Origin: Synchiropus splendidus
Taxonomy: Eukaryota > Chordata > Actinopteri > Syngnathiformes > Callionymidae
Reading direction: 5' to 3'
Length of the DNA stretch: 64,000 bases
Assembly: GCF_027744825.2 (NCBI RefSeq)
Contig: NC_071348.1
Span: 1,801,563 to 1,865,562 of the forward strand
Part shown: one piece after another, positions 28,859 to 40,565 of the stretch
How positions within the stretch are numbered: position 1 is the first letter of the stretch
Layout: each line of letters begins with the position of its first letter
Notes under the pieces: generated by a model
Database searches by the model: none
Told to the model about the DNA's origin: nothing
Seen by the model: only the letters and a program-made list of their open reading frames with translations
Program-made: the position numbers and the translations under genes

Positions 28859-30813
28859 ATGGCGGAGGAGGACGACGTCGATATCATGATGAACTACCAC
28901 GGGGATTTCCTAAGAAACGACAGGAAGAGCACTCGCTATCCCTTCTGCATAGTCTGGACGCCCATTCCTCTTTTGTCGTAAGCCGAGTCCCGTTTGTTCT
29001 TGTCACCATGTTAGCGGAGCCGCACGAGCTAAAGCGTTAGCCGCCAGTCCAGCTAAAGGATGCGTTTGTGTGTCGAGACAGAGCGAGTCATTCACTCTGG
29101 GTCTTGGTTCTGCAGGTGGGTGCTGCCCTTCATCGGTCACATGGGCATCTGCACCTCTTCTGGGGTCATCCGAGATTTCGCTGGCTCCTATTACGTCTCG
29201 GTGACTATTGATCATTCTACACCCGAAGAAAGCAGTTTGTATTCACCCCCGACGTCTCTTAATCTTGACAAAAATCAAGTATATGTGTGATATAGGTTTG
29301 ATTCATGAAGTTGCATTACTGAAATATTCTTACATTAATAACAAACGCAACCACGCGCTAATATAGCAAACATATTGTAATTGGAAAGACTGGGCTCAAC
29401 ATTCACACAACACACATAGTTGCTGCTTGTGATCATTATCTTTATTATTTAACTTTATTAAATTATTGTTGCAGCAGAAGTCGAAATGGTGAACTGAAGA
29501 GTAATGAATTGTCAGAAAAATAGATGAAGAAAAATACTGCAAACTTGTTTTTAAATTGTCACTGTAAATAAGGTGGTTGCCAGTCAACAGCAATGCGTTG
29601 TGCTTCTCTTCTGCAGGAGGACAACATGGGCTTCGGCAGACCGACAAAGTAAGTCACGAGCAGCCAATATAAGATACCCTGCTCATATACGCTGTTTTTG
29701 AAAACGCATGTCTGCAGGTACTGGAAGCTGGATGTGGACAAAGTGTGTGGAAATGGTGCAGCCACGTGGGACAAAGCTGTGCATGATGCTTCTGAGGAAT
29801 ACAAGTGCAGGCCTGTAAGATGAGTCTCACTTTTAATGTACACAAGCACCTTTTACTGACTGGAAAAAAAAACTCTTGTTGTGTCCTGGAAGCATAACCT
29901 GTGCTTCGATAACTGCCATTCCCACGTGGCCATGGCGCTCAACCTCATGCGCTACAACAACAGTACCTCCTGGAACATGGTGAAGCTGTGTGCGCTCTCG
30001 CTCATCCATGGGAGACACGTCAGGTGAGAAGCTTTGTGAGCGAAAATGACTCCACTCTGACTCAGAGCTTGTTGATGGACGGGTGGTGGAGGAAGAGCTT
30101 TGGCTCCTTCCCTCACCTGTGGTTTGACTAGGGACGACTTCTTGATCAGTATCAGTATTTGACTTGTCTGATTGTAAGCAAACAAGATGGACCTGGAGAG
30201 ACTGATGACTAGAACATGGATCACTTTGGACCTGGATAAGTTAATTCACTGCTGGAGCTTGGTGAGAGCAGCAGTAGCAGCATGGAGACTGAGGGAAGCG
30301 AAAGCCTGTCTAGCAGGAAGAAACGTATTGAAGCAGCGGACGGAGCAAACGCTTCATCAGGCCGACGTCTTCATCACAAATGGATCTCTCACGTTTGTGC
30401 TCCTGACAGTTGCTTGCACAAAGAAACATATGGCCCAGAGAAGCCCCCTCATTATTCTCTGCTGACCCACATAGGGAAAGCTCGCGTCACAGTTGGTGCT
30501 GCCTCCGCACATGCTCTCCCACGGCTCTTTCAAACCAACAGGGAGTCGTGCAATTCATCTCTGACAGAGGCGCTACCCTTGGTGTCACCACTTCGAGGTC
30601 ACCTTTCCGCTGGGGCTCCCTGCATGCAGGCAGATTAGAGACTCACCTCTCATGTCCTTGTCTGTTTTCTACCTCCACTGCTTATTCTATCAAGTTTCCT
30701 GATGGTGACTCTCATCTTCCTCCAGCTGGGGTGCGGTCCTCAAGACTTGGCTGCCCTTCTTCATGCTGTTCGGAGCCCTCGCCATGTTCATCGTCACCAT
30801 CAACCTGCACTGA
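28859..30813 (+). CDS. tmem222: Transmembrane protein 222 (DUF778 family)
   Basis: Six exons join in phase to about 183 residues: 28859-28977, 29116-29200, 29617-29648, 29718-29814, 29893-30023 and 30726-30813. Family signatures are YPFCIVWTPIPLLSW, FIGHMGICTSSGVIRDFAG, EDNMGFGRPTKYWKLD, HNLCFDNCHSHVAMALNLM and RYNNSTSWNMV. A C-terminal hydrophobic segment (LPFFMLFGALAMFIVTI) ends the chain. The invariant Cys/His cluster of the DUF778 core is intact. The function is poorly known; loss in humans causes a neurodevelopmental disorder. The N-terminus is shorter than the human one. ATTAAA at 30854-30859 is a likely polyadenylation signal. It follows wdtc1 on the same strand, as in mammals. Confidence 0.93.
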
Positions 30814-31426
30814 GACGGCGCTGATCCAAAATTGTATTCTTTTCATTCTATTTATTAAAGTTTGTAAACCCCACAGCGTGTCTGTGCTTTTTGCCTCCGT
30901 AGGAAACAATGGGGGCAGACCACTTCCGCGTGCATTTTTCATCATCCACGAGCCGCTAATGTACATTTCAGGAATGAAAAATGGAAGCGACAGCGTGGAT
31001 CAGTGGATCTATAGCTTGTGAGGACGCATCGATATCTAACTAAACATAGATCAATGAGGTGTGTGGGCAGGAATTGTGACAAGGCGTCTGTCAATGGAAG
31101 ATTTCTTGATGTGATTTAATGATTATTTGAACACAGCACGATGCATGAATGTGTTCATGTAATCAGCTCACAGTTGTGTCTATATTGGTGCATTTAAAAA
31201 GTGGCTGAGGCAGAGTGCATCTATGAATAGACTCCCCTGGATGCCCTGACCATTCTCTGTGCCTTTAAGTGGGCTGCACATTTTTTTTCCTCTAGCAGAT
31301 TCCGCCTGATATGAACAACCCTGACTTTAGAGGGGAGCCTTCATACCCCGAGTGGAGGAGCCGGGACTAGCACGGGAGTGGCTCTGGCATCACTGCTGTC
31401 TCAGCTCTTTGATTTCTCCTTCAGAG
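30814..31426. other. Intergenic region between tmem222 and the tpbg-like gene
   Basis: Holds the tmem222 3' end and the promoter and leader of the LRR gene. A TTCTCCTTCAG just before the ATG at 31427 could be a splice acceptor for a 5' UTR intron. An in-frame upstream ATG at 31352 would put a polar stretch before the signal peptide and is less likely to be used. Confidence 0.4.
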
Positions 31427-32713
31427 ATGCGTGTCACCACCGTGCTTTTGCTGCTGTTCTGCGCTCAGTGCCGGAGCTCTCCGTGTCCTGCTGGGTGTGA
31501 GTGCTTCACCGTCACTCGTACGGTCAAATGCGTCTCGCAGAATCTTGTGTCGGTGCCGAGAGGCATCCCAGGGTACGCGAGGACAGTCGTCATCACTGGG
31601 AACTCGGTTGCCCGGGTCTCCGCTGACTCCCTGACGGAGCTGGGGAACGTCTCCAACCTCATTCTGAGCAGCAATAGGTGAGTGGTGACAGGAATGTGAG
31701 ATGATGGTGAGACATTAAACTTCTCTGGTTGCAGGGTGACAGAGCTGACCTCACACAGCTTCTCTGCTCTCCTCAACCTCCGTTTCCTGGACCTCAGTGG
31801 GAACCAGCTGGCTCTCATCCACCCAGAAGCTCTCAGTATTCCAGGCAGCCCTCTGCAGGAGCTCAACCTGAGTCGGGCTCTCTTCAACTTCACCTCCTTG
31901 ACGGACCTCACCACGGCGCTGCGTTGGGGGAACCTACAAGGTCTTCTGCGTCTGGACCTCTCCGGAAACCGCCTCGCTCTGCTGCCGCCGGGCATGTTCT
32001 CCCACCTCCCGAATCTCCAGCAGCTCATTCTCACCAACAACTCCTTGATGGCTGTTTACACTGGGACCTTCTCCGGCATGAACCACCTGAAGCTGCTGGA
32101 CCTGACACGGAACAGCTTCAAGACGTTGAGGGTTGATGACCTGCAAGAGCTGGAGAAGCTGGGTGACGTTCAAATCCTGCTCGGCAACAACCCGTACTCC
32201 TGCTCCTGCGAGACTCAGACTTTCGTCGCCTGGCTGAATCAGTCGAGAGCCCAGGTGGACCTGGAGGCAGTGAGATGTTCCTCTCCGGCAGCGCTCACCA
32301 ACACCAGGCTGAGAGGACTCGGGCTTCACAGCTTGGGGTGTGTGGTTCCATTCCAGCCAGAGTTGCACGACATCTCCCTGCAGACCTCCTACGTCTTCCT
32401 TGGGCTGGTGCTGGGATTCGTGGGAATGGTCTTCCTCTTTGTGCTCTATCTGAATCGCAAAGGCATGAAGAAGTGGATTAATGAAATGAGGGATGCATGT
32501 CGGGACGTTCTGGAGGGATACCACTACAGGTACGAGATCGACTCTGACCCCCGCTTGGGTCACATCGCGGCAGGTAACGGAGGCTCCGCTGCAGCGGTGG
32601 CGGCAGCACATTTACGGCCGTCTCTGTCCCAGCAGCTGCCCACTGACACATGCATGGTCCCGACTGAGGCACCCCTGAAGCCTGTCATGACCTCGCCCCC
32701 TCAGAGCCTATGA
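31427..32713 (+). CDS. Trophoblast glycoprotein (5T4/WAIF1)-like LRR membrane protein
   Basis: Two exons (31427-31677 and 31735-32713) encode about 409 residues, close to the 420 of human TPBG. Order: signal peptide MRVTTVLLLLFCAQC, LRR N-cap CPAGCEC, and several LRRs (LRFLDLSGNQL, LLRLDLSGNRLALLPPG, LQQLILTNNSL, LKLLDLTRNSF). Then an LRR C-cap (NPYSCSCETQTFVAWLNQ) and one transmembrane helix near 32388-32450. The cytoplasmic start YLNRKGMKKW and the RDACRDVLEGYHYRYEID block are diagnostic of the TPBG/TPBGL family. Family members sit at the plasma membrane and dampen Wnt/beta-catenin signalling through LRP6. The human terminal PDZ-type motif is not obvious (end PPQSL). TPBG and TPBGL cannot be separated here, so no symbol is assigned. 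Confidence 0.9.
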
Positions 32714-34331
32714 TCAGACAGTAGTGCAGCGGTGTAGAGATAATAGTTTAGTTCCATACCACAAGCTTATTTGGAATAATGATACGTTCAAGTGCCTTTT
32801 GCATTCTTAAGGCACTCTTTTTTCACATTTCCTGTATATACTATAGATGCCATTAAATATGATCAACATGGTTCAGGTTTGTTTAACTGACTCTGTTTAT
32901 ATGTCATTCTTAAATATGTTCAGTAAAGAATAGATAAAACGCCGTGTCTTTAAAGTGGTTGCAATGTCACCAGGTATTTACACCAGTTTCAAATAAAACC
33001 TGAAAGAATTGCCTTCGCTCTGTTGTTGTTTTTGGCCCGCAGAGTGTGTTTCACTGCAGGTGAAGTTGTCCGAGTGTTTCAACTGAAAGAGTGTGTGATT
33101 AAGTGTTGCACCGAGGGAAAAATGGGGCAGAATGAAAGATACTGTTGGGAAATACACCTGCTGGCTCTGCAGCTGTGCCTGTCAGACCCACTTGTTTTAA
33201 TTTGTTGAGCAAGGACAGAAAGTGAGAGGGAAGAAGTGCAGTTATAATCATATCCATCATGGCAATATGTGTGTGATAGCTTCTAACCCACATTTTTCTG
33301 AACAAATGACTTATTTTTTTCTCACGTAATTTTTGGCTTATTATTAATATCATCTATATCTATATGTGTAATTTCATTTTCTTAAATATATACATATTAT
33401 CGAATTATGCAGTGTGTGTCTCGCATTTTCTTATTTGTATCATTGTGATTGACTTTACATCTACATTTTTTTTATCGCGGGCATTTTTTGTCAGTTGAAC
33501 AATAAATATTTGTTTTATTTTGAATGTATATTACAAAATCAGTTACGAACTTTAACATTTGACACGAACAATAAAATTGATCAGAATTAAATTATTATCT
33601 AAATTAATGCTATATAATGAATTCACAAAAAGGTTTTGTGACATATATGTCTAGTTAAAATTCGTTATTGCGGTAAAATGATGCAGCAGTTTTCATTATT
33701 TACACGATGGCGTCTTCTTCTACGCCTTTTTATCCGCCCAGTGTGACGTCACCGCCTACCTGTATGTGGGTGTCGGAGCTGCTGTTAGCAGGAGCCGCAG
33801 GTAAAAGCCCAACATCAGCCCAATCTCGGCTCAGCTTCACTCGAAATAAACTCAAGAGGAGCGAACGCGGATGGGTTTCGCAGCAGCGGCCGTTTACACC
33901 TGCGATCCGTGGAGTTAAATCCCCCGGGAAGTTGCTTTTTCGGTTCAAAATTCGTCTCTTTCTGTTTGGAGCGCTAGCCGAGGAAAGTTTTTCTCTCCGG
34001 GACTTCCGCAGTTTCGCCACTAATCAGCTCAACTGGGATAGAAACACGTCCAGGAGTGTTTCTTCTTCTTTATGCCGTGAGTCCAAAGTTGCTTGCTGCT
34101 GGATCCGTGTTGATGTGGTGGAGTTCGTGAGTGTTTGCCTGCAAACATCCGTAGTTAAACACGCTATAGGGCGCGACGATGAGCAACATATTATGATTCT
34201 CGCTGTTGATCGGCTGCCGTCGATCAAACGCTGTGAGAACGTGCATTATTTTCAGAAGCACCAAAGCCGCAGCTCTGTTGTCACGGTGAGTCAAGTGCGG
34301 CTCTCTCCTCAGGTTCCAGGCGTTCTGAGCC
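32714..34331. other. Intergenic region and kdf1 5' leader
   Basis: AATAAA at 32992-32997 ends the tpbg-like transcript. An AT-rich spacer follows to about 33690, then a GC-richer stretch that is probably the kdf1 promoter and first exon. CCGCAG/GTAAAAG at 33799/33800 and CTCTCCTCAG ending at 34314 look like a 5' UTR intron. A 267-codon ORF here (33707-34510) is out of frame with kdf1 and mostly falls within that intron. Confidence 0.4.
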
Positions 34332-36344
34332 ATGCCTGGCCACAGCAGCAGCAGCAGCAGCGCTCCGCAGGCGTCCCGCCACCACAAACACCAGGGCTCC
34401 AGCTCCAGAGCCGCCAAGTACAGTCAGACTCGCACCATATCCAGGGACACGACCACCAGCCAGGACTCTTATCAGGACCACCACCACAGCGAGCACTCCC
34501 GCCACTCTGACCTCAAGCATGGCCGCAGAGGTCACCCACGGAACGGCCGCGGCTCAGAGACCATCGGCTTCATACCGGGCTCGGCAGACGGCGCGCCCTC
34601 TGGCAGACATGCTTGCGGCTCCTGTGCTTCCATGGGCTGGAGCGGCTGCAAGGCTCTTATCTGCTGTGTGCTGACCTGCGGATTTTACGGCAGCAGGGAG
34701 CCCTGCCTGCCGGTCAACGAGAGTTCCACAGACCATCCTCCTAAAGCGGGTGCCGAGACCCACCCTCCGAATGGCATGGCTGTCACCAACCCCACCTGTG
34801 GGGTCCCGCTGGAGTCCACAAAAGCACCCCATGCCTCCAAGTTGCCCGCCAGCGACAGTTTCCGCTACCCTGACGTGCGTATCGCCGGTCAGACGGTCCG
34901 GTATCCGGTGGCTGCCCCTAAAAGGAACCGCACCCCCGGCAGAGGTGACACCCATCGGCCCATCAGCAACACCAGCCTGTTGTCCCGGGATGACTATGAC
35001 TTGGATGACCTGAGCGACACGGGCACAGATATTGACTCTCTCATCACCAAGAAGCTCCTGGAGCTGTACGCGCTTCACCAGATCGACCAACTGGCCAAAT
35101 GCACCTCCGACTCCTCCTTCTCCCGCAAGACCAACGAGATCAGCGAGCTCATCTACAACATCGCTCAGGACTACAACCTGGAGGAGCAGGAGGCAGAGTG
35201 CAAGCTGGTGCACGGAGTCATCCGCATCAGCACCCGCAAGGGGAAGAGGAACAAAAGCCATCAGTCGAGCGGGCAGCGGACCAACGGGAGGAACGACGGG
35301 ACCCTGCCTGACAGCGGCAACGAGACCATGACCTTCATGAGCAGCGACTGTAAGACTCCTCACCACCTCTGCCTTTGCTCGACCACTCTCATATAAGCCA
35401 TAACACACCAGACGGTCTGCTAATGTTGCTTTAATCCCAGTCAAGTCGGGACACGTGCTGTGGCTGAGGCTGAATCTTCTGAGTCAGATGTGGCAGCTGC
35501 TTTACCGTGGCCTCTCTCCTCTCAGTTCCAGAGGTCAAAGTGTCCGAGCAGACGCCGTCCGACGAGCTGGCCAGGAAGATGAGACTGAACAGCGGCAGAA
35601 GTGAGTTCTCCCGCGCTCTTTAACATTGTGAGCAGCCAGGCCTGTGTTTTCTCTTGATATCACGCTTAGATGTTGGAGGCTTGTGAAGCCCTCGTGAGAG
35701 GTGAAACACTCACCAAGAATGGTCCACTTTCATTTTGAGATTGACTGTTAGGAAGTTTATTTACACCATCTCCAGCCTGTGAGTTTAATTTGAGAGGACT
35801 CTGTATGATAGGAAAGGGTTGACTATGGAGTCCAGCTGAGGCGGTGTTTGAGTGTGTGTCCTGTCGGCTCTCTTCTCTCTCTCCACCACACACATTCCTG
35901 CCTTTTCTCGCCATCTTACCATCCCCAGCTCATGAGGCCCCTCCTCCCCTGTCTCACACCCACCCATCAGTCCTCTGGCCTCCAGCCCCGTGAACCCGAC
36001 ACCACCTGCCCGAGCGCACCTCTCATTAAATAAATCCCAAATCCAGCTTTATTATCTCATTGTCAGGTCCCACTCCCGTTACAGATGAATGTGGTTGTCT
36101 CCTGCAGGTTGAGGTGTCGTGTTGCGGCTCTTTGAATGAGGCTGCACACCATTGTTTCCACAAGCTTCACACAGCAGCGGCGCTGCCTGTTGGTTTAAGC
36201 CTTGAGATCTCATCTTGTTTGCCACTGCTTTATCAGGATGTTTGTGTTTATCTCGCAGCTTACTCCTCCAGCAGCGCCACAGCCTACTCCCCGTACATGC
36301 ACGACACAGAGACGGACTCTTCCGGCGCCCCGCTGCTCCTCTGA
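34332..36344 (+). CDS. kdf1: Keratinocyte differentiation factor 1
   Basis: Three exons (34332-35349, 35526-35600 and 36259-36344) join in phase to about 392 residues, against about 398 in human KDF1. The N-terminus is Ser/His/Arg-rich. A Cys-rich hydrophobic patch follows (SGCKALICCVLTCGFYG). Then come FRYPDVRIAGQTVRYP, an acidic DDYDLDDLSDTGTDIDSL, and the strongly conserved block LLELYALHQIDQLAKCTSDS, KTNEISELIYNIAQDYNLEE, VIRISTRKGK. KDF1 balances proliferation and differentiation in epidermis and periderm. The call rests on the conserved block and on neighbours wdtc1 and tmem222, which flank KDF1 in human 1p36.11. The ATG at 34332 follows a likely 5' UTR acceptor. AATAAA near 36640 is a probable signal. 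Confidence 0.8.
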
Positions 36345-37545
36345 AGAAGGAGGTCGGCACTGACCCGAGCGGTTGGTCTCGTCCTCGCTGTTACAGAGCC
36401 TTGACCCCGGGCACTTGTAATCCCCTTTAGAGCTGCTCATCTTTGGAGGTTTGCTCTCTCCAGCAAACATTCTCTCAGCACAGTTTTTGTATCGGTTCGA
36501 CACCGTCCTTGGCTTTCCGTCTTTAAACTCCTCGGACTCACGTTTGGACGAGCAGGATTCTGCCGTATTGTCAAGCCATATTTTATGTATATATTTTCCT
36601 GGGTTGTTAAACCTGCTGTGGCGATGAGCCACGTTTTCTAAATAAACGGTGAGTCATGTTTTTACCAGCCTGTTCGTCAAACTTCATTTGTCTTCTTCAT
36701 CTATTTCCACATTTCGGCCTACTTTTCCTCTTGTAACTGCTGACACACTCCGCTCCCAGGGTCACTGTTGCACCAGCCAGAATTTTCCGCCCTCAGCAAA
36801 AACAAAACCTGTTCGTCTGGTTCTAGCAAAAAGGAAATAAAATCCTGGGGTTTGTCTTTGTTGGGAAGACGGCCGTGCAGAAAGCCTACCTGATTTATTG
36901 TGGCTTCCTCTGCTCACTCTGCTTTTCATCACTTCATCTCGTGCATCTAAAAGCTAAACTGGCTGCTGAAACCTTCCCAGAGCCTCTTTACATGCAGAAT
37001 AATCCGAAAGATTGCATTGATATCTCTAATCAAGAAATGATCCCCAAATATATTAGATTTTTCGACATCAGTTTCTGGGGTTGACTATTGTCACAGCGCT
37101 GCCTTTGCATCGGGTGTTTGCGGTGCATCACCCCATATCCTCTGGCTCTCTGCCCCCCCCAGCACATTCCTGTTTTACCTGTATGAGCTGTCACGTATGA
37201 GACTCACGGTTTCACAACTCGACATGCCACGAAGTCTGCTGGTACATAAGCTGCCTTTGCGTCTACTCTCTGTTCTGGGGATGAAGATTCTTCTGAACTG
37301 ACGCTCATGAACGTTACTGAGAAATAAAAGCTACTTCCGCTTCCAACCAGTAGAGGGAGGCACAACTCAGTGTGACTGAATTAACGCTTCCATCACAGTG
37401 AATTCTGGAGTCGGGGCCGCACCAAAACGAATCTCCACAATTCCACAGTGCTCGTGTAATGCGAATATTACGGTTACGCCAAAGCGATGTACATTTCAAA
37501 GTAAAAGACAAAGTATACAAAAAAAGAAAACCACCAACTCATTGG

Positions 37546-37749
37546 TCACCCAGGAAGTTTGAACTCAATTTCATGTGTCATTTAAAAATAAAAGCCTTTT
37601 GAAAATGATGCCTATGGAATGTGGATGTGTACATGCTGATGTTTTACTGAATCCCTTAAGTTGACCACTATGCCACTGGTCTAGACTCGAACGACAGCAT
37701 CTCTGGAAATCACCCAGGAAGTTTGACCTCAATCTCATGTGTCATTTCC
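37546..37749. repeat. Dispersed direct repeat pair, about 40 bp each
   Basis: A block starting TCACCCAGGAAGTTTGA at 37546-37585 recurs at 37710-37749 with a few substitutions, 164 bp apart. Both copies are followed by A-rich sequence with AATAAA-like strings. This looks like an old local duplication or two copies of a small unnamed repeat. Confidence 0.7.
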
Positions 37750-38879
37750 AAGTAAAATAAAAAATTATGTATACTGAAAAAAAAGTGAATTAATATACAC
37801 AACCCTACAAATCTTGCACTAACAGTACAATATTCTTTAATTATTTATCAATTTCAAAAATGTCGAAAATCATCTCCATCATCTCCTGCACAACTCATCT
37901 CCTCAAGCAGCCCCACCTGGACCTGTGATTTTCTCCGACAGTCACTTCACTCCCTCGTTTTTTGCAGTCTGATTTGTCTTTTTTTGAGAACCTTTTTTCC
38001 ATATTTCCATGGCTTCACATCTCCTCCTTCAGATCTTCTGCAACTCTCACACCTTTTCACTCAGCACTTTTTTTCTCTTTGCATACCTTTTCACCCCCAT
38101 CCTTCAGCACCTCCTCCTCTCCTCCTTTCTTTCCTCGACAGCCTTCAGGAAAGAGCACAAGATGACTGTTAAAAAGAAGTGAGATTATTGTTGCTCAAAA
38201 CAAACATCCTGTTTATGATAACATGTTAATGTTGAAGATATTGTCACCAACCAATGAGATTTATTTTAATTAAACATAATGTGTTTCCTTTATCAGGAAA
38301 AAGTGCAGTTGTCTAATGTCTGGACACTACACTATATTTTCACGTTGGTTTTTTTTTCAATGGGTATATTGGTCGTTCACTACACTTGGAGTTTCTTGTC
38401 GGCCGGAAACGTTCCCTTTAAGCGGAGCTGCAACGCACCTGCGCGGCCACACCTGAAGCAACTTCCTGACACTCACAACAACGGGGAGTAAGTACAGGAC
38501 AAAAATCGAACACTTCACCTCGCTCCGGTCAGTGTGTCGCCCGAAATGCTATCTCGCTACGTTATATCCAACAGTCGAGCGTGTTTGGAGCCGTGGCGCT
38601 GGTTTGTTGTCCCTTTAGCATATTAGCATGTTAGCTATCAGTGCTGCTGCCTCGCAAATGGCTCGATGAACTTTGGCTTTGTCGGTCGGGTTCCAGAGTG
38701 CGCACGAATAAGGAGTTTTTAAACTTTCACAGCTGTTGTTGCGAATTAATGGCTATATTCGTGGAACGTCGCTGTGTTATGTGATGTGACGTCAAGCGCA
38801 AAAGGGGCGGAGCCAAATCGTTTATTTCCGTCAAAATAAAAACGATCTCGTCCTAGCATCTGTGTCTGGGAAGAAATCA

Positions 38880-39080
38880 GAGCGTCAGAATCAGAATTCA
38901 GAATCAGAATAAAAGTTATTGCCATGGTCAGTGGGGAGCCCATTAAATAGGAAAGTGTTTTGGAATAACGTGCAGTCAAAAATAAATAAATAATAAACTA
39001 AAATAAAAAGGGAAAAAATAATAAAAATAAATAAATAAAAATTAAAAATAAATAAATAAATAAAATAAAATAAAAAAACA
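38880..39080. repeat. AGAATC-type repeat plus A-rich low-complexity tract
   Basis: Reiterated CAGAATCAGAAT units (about 38887-38915), followed by TTATTGCCATGGTCAGTG and then by an AATAAATA-rich tract to 39080. Strings like CAGAATCAGAATCAG...TTTATTG occur at the ends of common teleost interspersed repeats. The naming is from memory, and the element is degraded or partial. Confidence 0.5.
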
Positions 39081-39247
39081 ACAAGGCTGTTCACGAATTC
39101 TGAGGTGCGGCTCCACATTTGAACTGAACCAGCTGTTCGCCTTGCGACATTACGACCACCTTCCTGGGTTTGCGATGATGGACCGGTGGTGGTATGATTG
39201 CGGCATGTCACTCATCATTCTTCTTGGACAGGACTTTGAACTGCAGC

Positions 39248-40565
39248 ATGATGGAGGATGTGGGTGGAGCAAAGACGACAGGTGAGGCACAGGAGGAGGA
39301 GGAGGAGAGGTCGGCCCGGACGGAGGCCAGTACTCTGCAGTGGTCCCAGTCCAGACAGGCCGGGGGGCAGACAGCGAAGGGCGACAGGCTGAGTGTGAGG
39401 TCCGATGTGTCCCGAGAGGCGGTGAGCTGGACAGAGAGCCAGCGTGAGCTGCAGGTGGAGAAGGAGAAACAGGAGTGGAGAGCAGAGGAGCCGGTGGCAG
39501 ATAAGGTGGTGCACCTGGACCTGCTGGAGCACGGCATGGAGGAGAATTGTCTTCCAGAGAAGGCAGCTCAGGTGTTCAGCCCTGCCATCACAGTCCTCCC
39601 TGCACCAACCTCCCCCACGGAGAGTGACGCCTGCTGGGAGCAACGGCAATCCTTCCTGGCTAACCAGGACTACAACCAACATGGCTACCAGTACGACTGG
39701 CCGGAGGAGACCCAGCCTTCCAGATGTATGGATGATCCGTCAGATGGGCGGGGTTTGGAGTGGTTCACTCTATCACCCAGGTCACCTGTCTATCACCCTC
39801 AGGTGGGCGGGGCTGCCCGGGTAGAGATGTTCTGAAAATGAGCGTGTCCCTGACCACGGCAGCCATCTTCTTCCCGTTCCTGGTCTGGGGTGGTTTTGTA
39901 TTCCTGCCGTTCGATGCCCCGCTGCTGGACAGTGCCCCCCTCCGGCTGGTTTACACGTTGCGCTGCTCTGTTTTCGCGGCGCTGCCGATCATCCTGGGTG
40001 AGTGAGCAGTCGTGACGTGATGCCGGGTGTTTCCTGTCATCCTCACCCCTCCGCCCTCTCAGGCTGGCTGGTCCTCGGCATCAGCCGGCTGCGGTGGGGC
40101 TTCGTCCAGCCGCAGGTGGAGGAAGGTGAGAAGGAGGCGGATCATACGGATGTGGCTGTCCACAGACGCTTCGTCGCAGACTCGGCTTCGCTCTTCCTGA
40201 TTTACTTCCTGCAGCTGGTCGTCATGGCGATGTACCTGAGCCAGGAGCTTCTGAAGCTTGTGCCTCTGCTGACCATCGTGTTCGCCCTGGGAAGGTGAGT
40301 CCGAACCTCTCTAGGAGCTCGACTCCCTGCGACAGACGTGGCTGTGTTTCCCACCTGCAGGCTGGTCTACTGGGTGTCGGCGGCGTTCGGCAGCAGCATC
40401 CGAGGTTTTGGCTTTGGACTCTCCTTCCTGCCGAGTCTGGTGATGATGGTGGCCAACATCTACTTTATCTTCACACTTGAGTCGTCTGGCTCCTTCTTCT
40501 CGCTGCCGACGGCGCCTGAACGACAGCAGACTGTGCCACCTGGCCGCCAGCGCTTCTGGGGATAA
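39248..40565 (+). CDS. tmem79: Transmembrane protein 79 (mattrin)
   Basis: Four exons give about 369 residues: 39248-39725, 39803-39997, 40063-40294 and 40361-40565 (human, about 394). The N-terminal half is acidic and poorly conserved apart from NCLPEKAAQVFSPAI, which matches the mammalian LLPEKAARAFVPI. The membrane half has five or six hydrophobic helices with FLPFDAPLL, LVYTLRCSVFAALPIILG, VHRRFVADSASLFLIYF, LKLVPLLTIVFALGRLVYW and SIRGFGFGLSFLPSLVMM. The last residues RQRFWG parallel the mammalian PRPWG end. TMEM79 supports lamellar-granule secretion in mammalian epidermis and lowers Frizzled levels. The two halves lie in different frames; a 77-bp GT-AG intron (39726-39802) joins them in phase. 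AATAAA at 40859-40864. Confidence 0.92.

Larger units (their letters stand above)
36345..39247. other. kdf1 3' UTR, intergenic region and tmem79 5' leader
   Basis: About 2.9 kb. The kdf1 transcript probably ends near 36660. It contains a locally duplicated 40-bp block (37546 and 37710) and an A-rich low-complexity stretch near 38980-39080. The GGGGA/GTAAGT at about 38488 and the CTTGGACAG ending at 39229 look like a 5' UTR intron of tmem79. ORFs in this stretch have no family resemblance. Confidence 0.4.

Noticed and set aside
30410..31021. 203-codon ORF across the last tmem222 intron and exon
   Set aside because: Out of frame with the conserved tmem222 exon, and of no recognisable composition or domain.
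31465..32040. 191-codon minus-strand ORF opposite the LRR gene
   Set aside because: Antisense shadow; the plus strand has signal peptide, LRRs and a transmembrane helix.
33707..34510. 267-codon ORF overlapping the kdf1 start
   Set aside because: Different frame from kdf1, no domain resemblance, and it runs across a likely 5' UTR intron (33800-34314). It is long by chance in a GC-richer leader.
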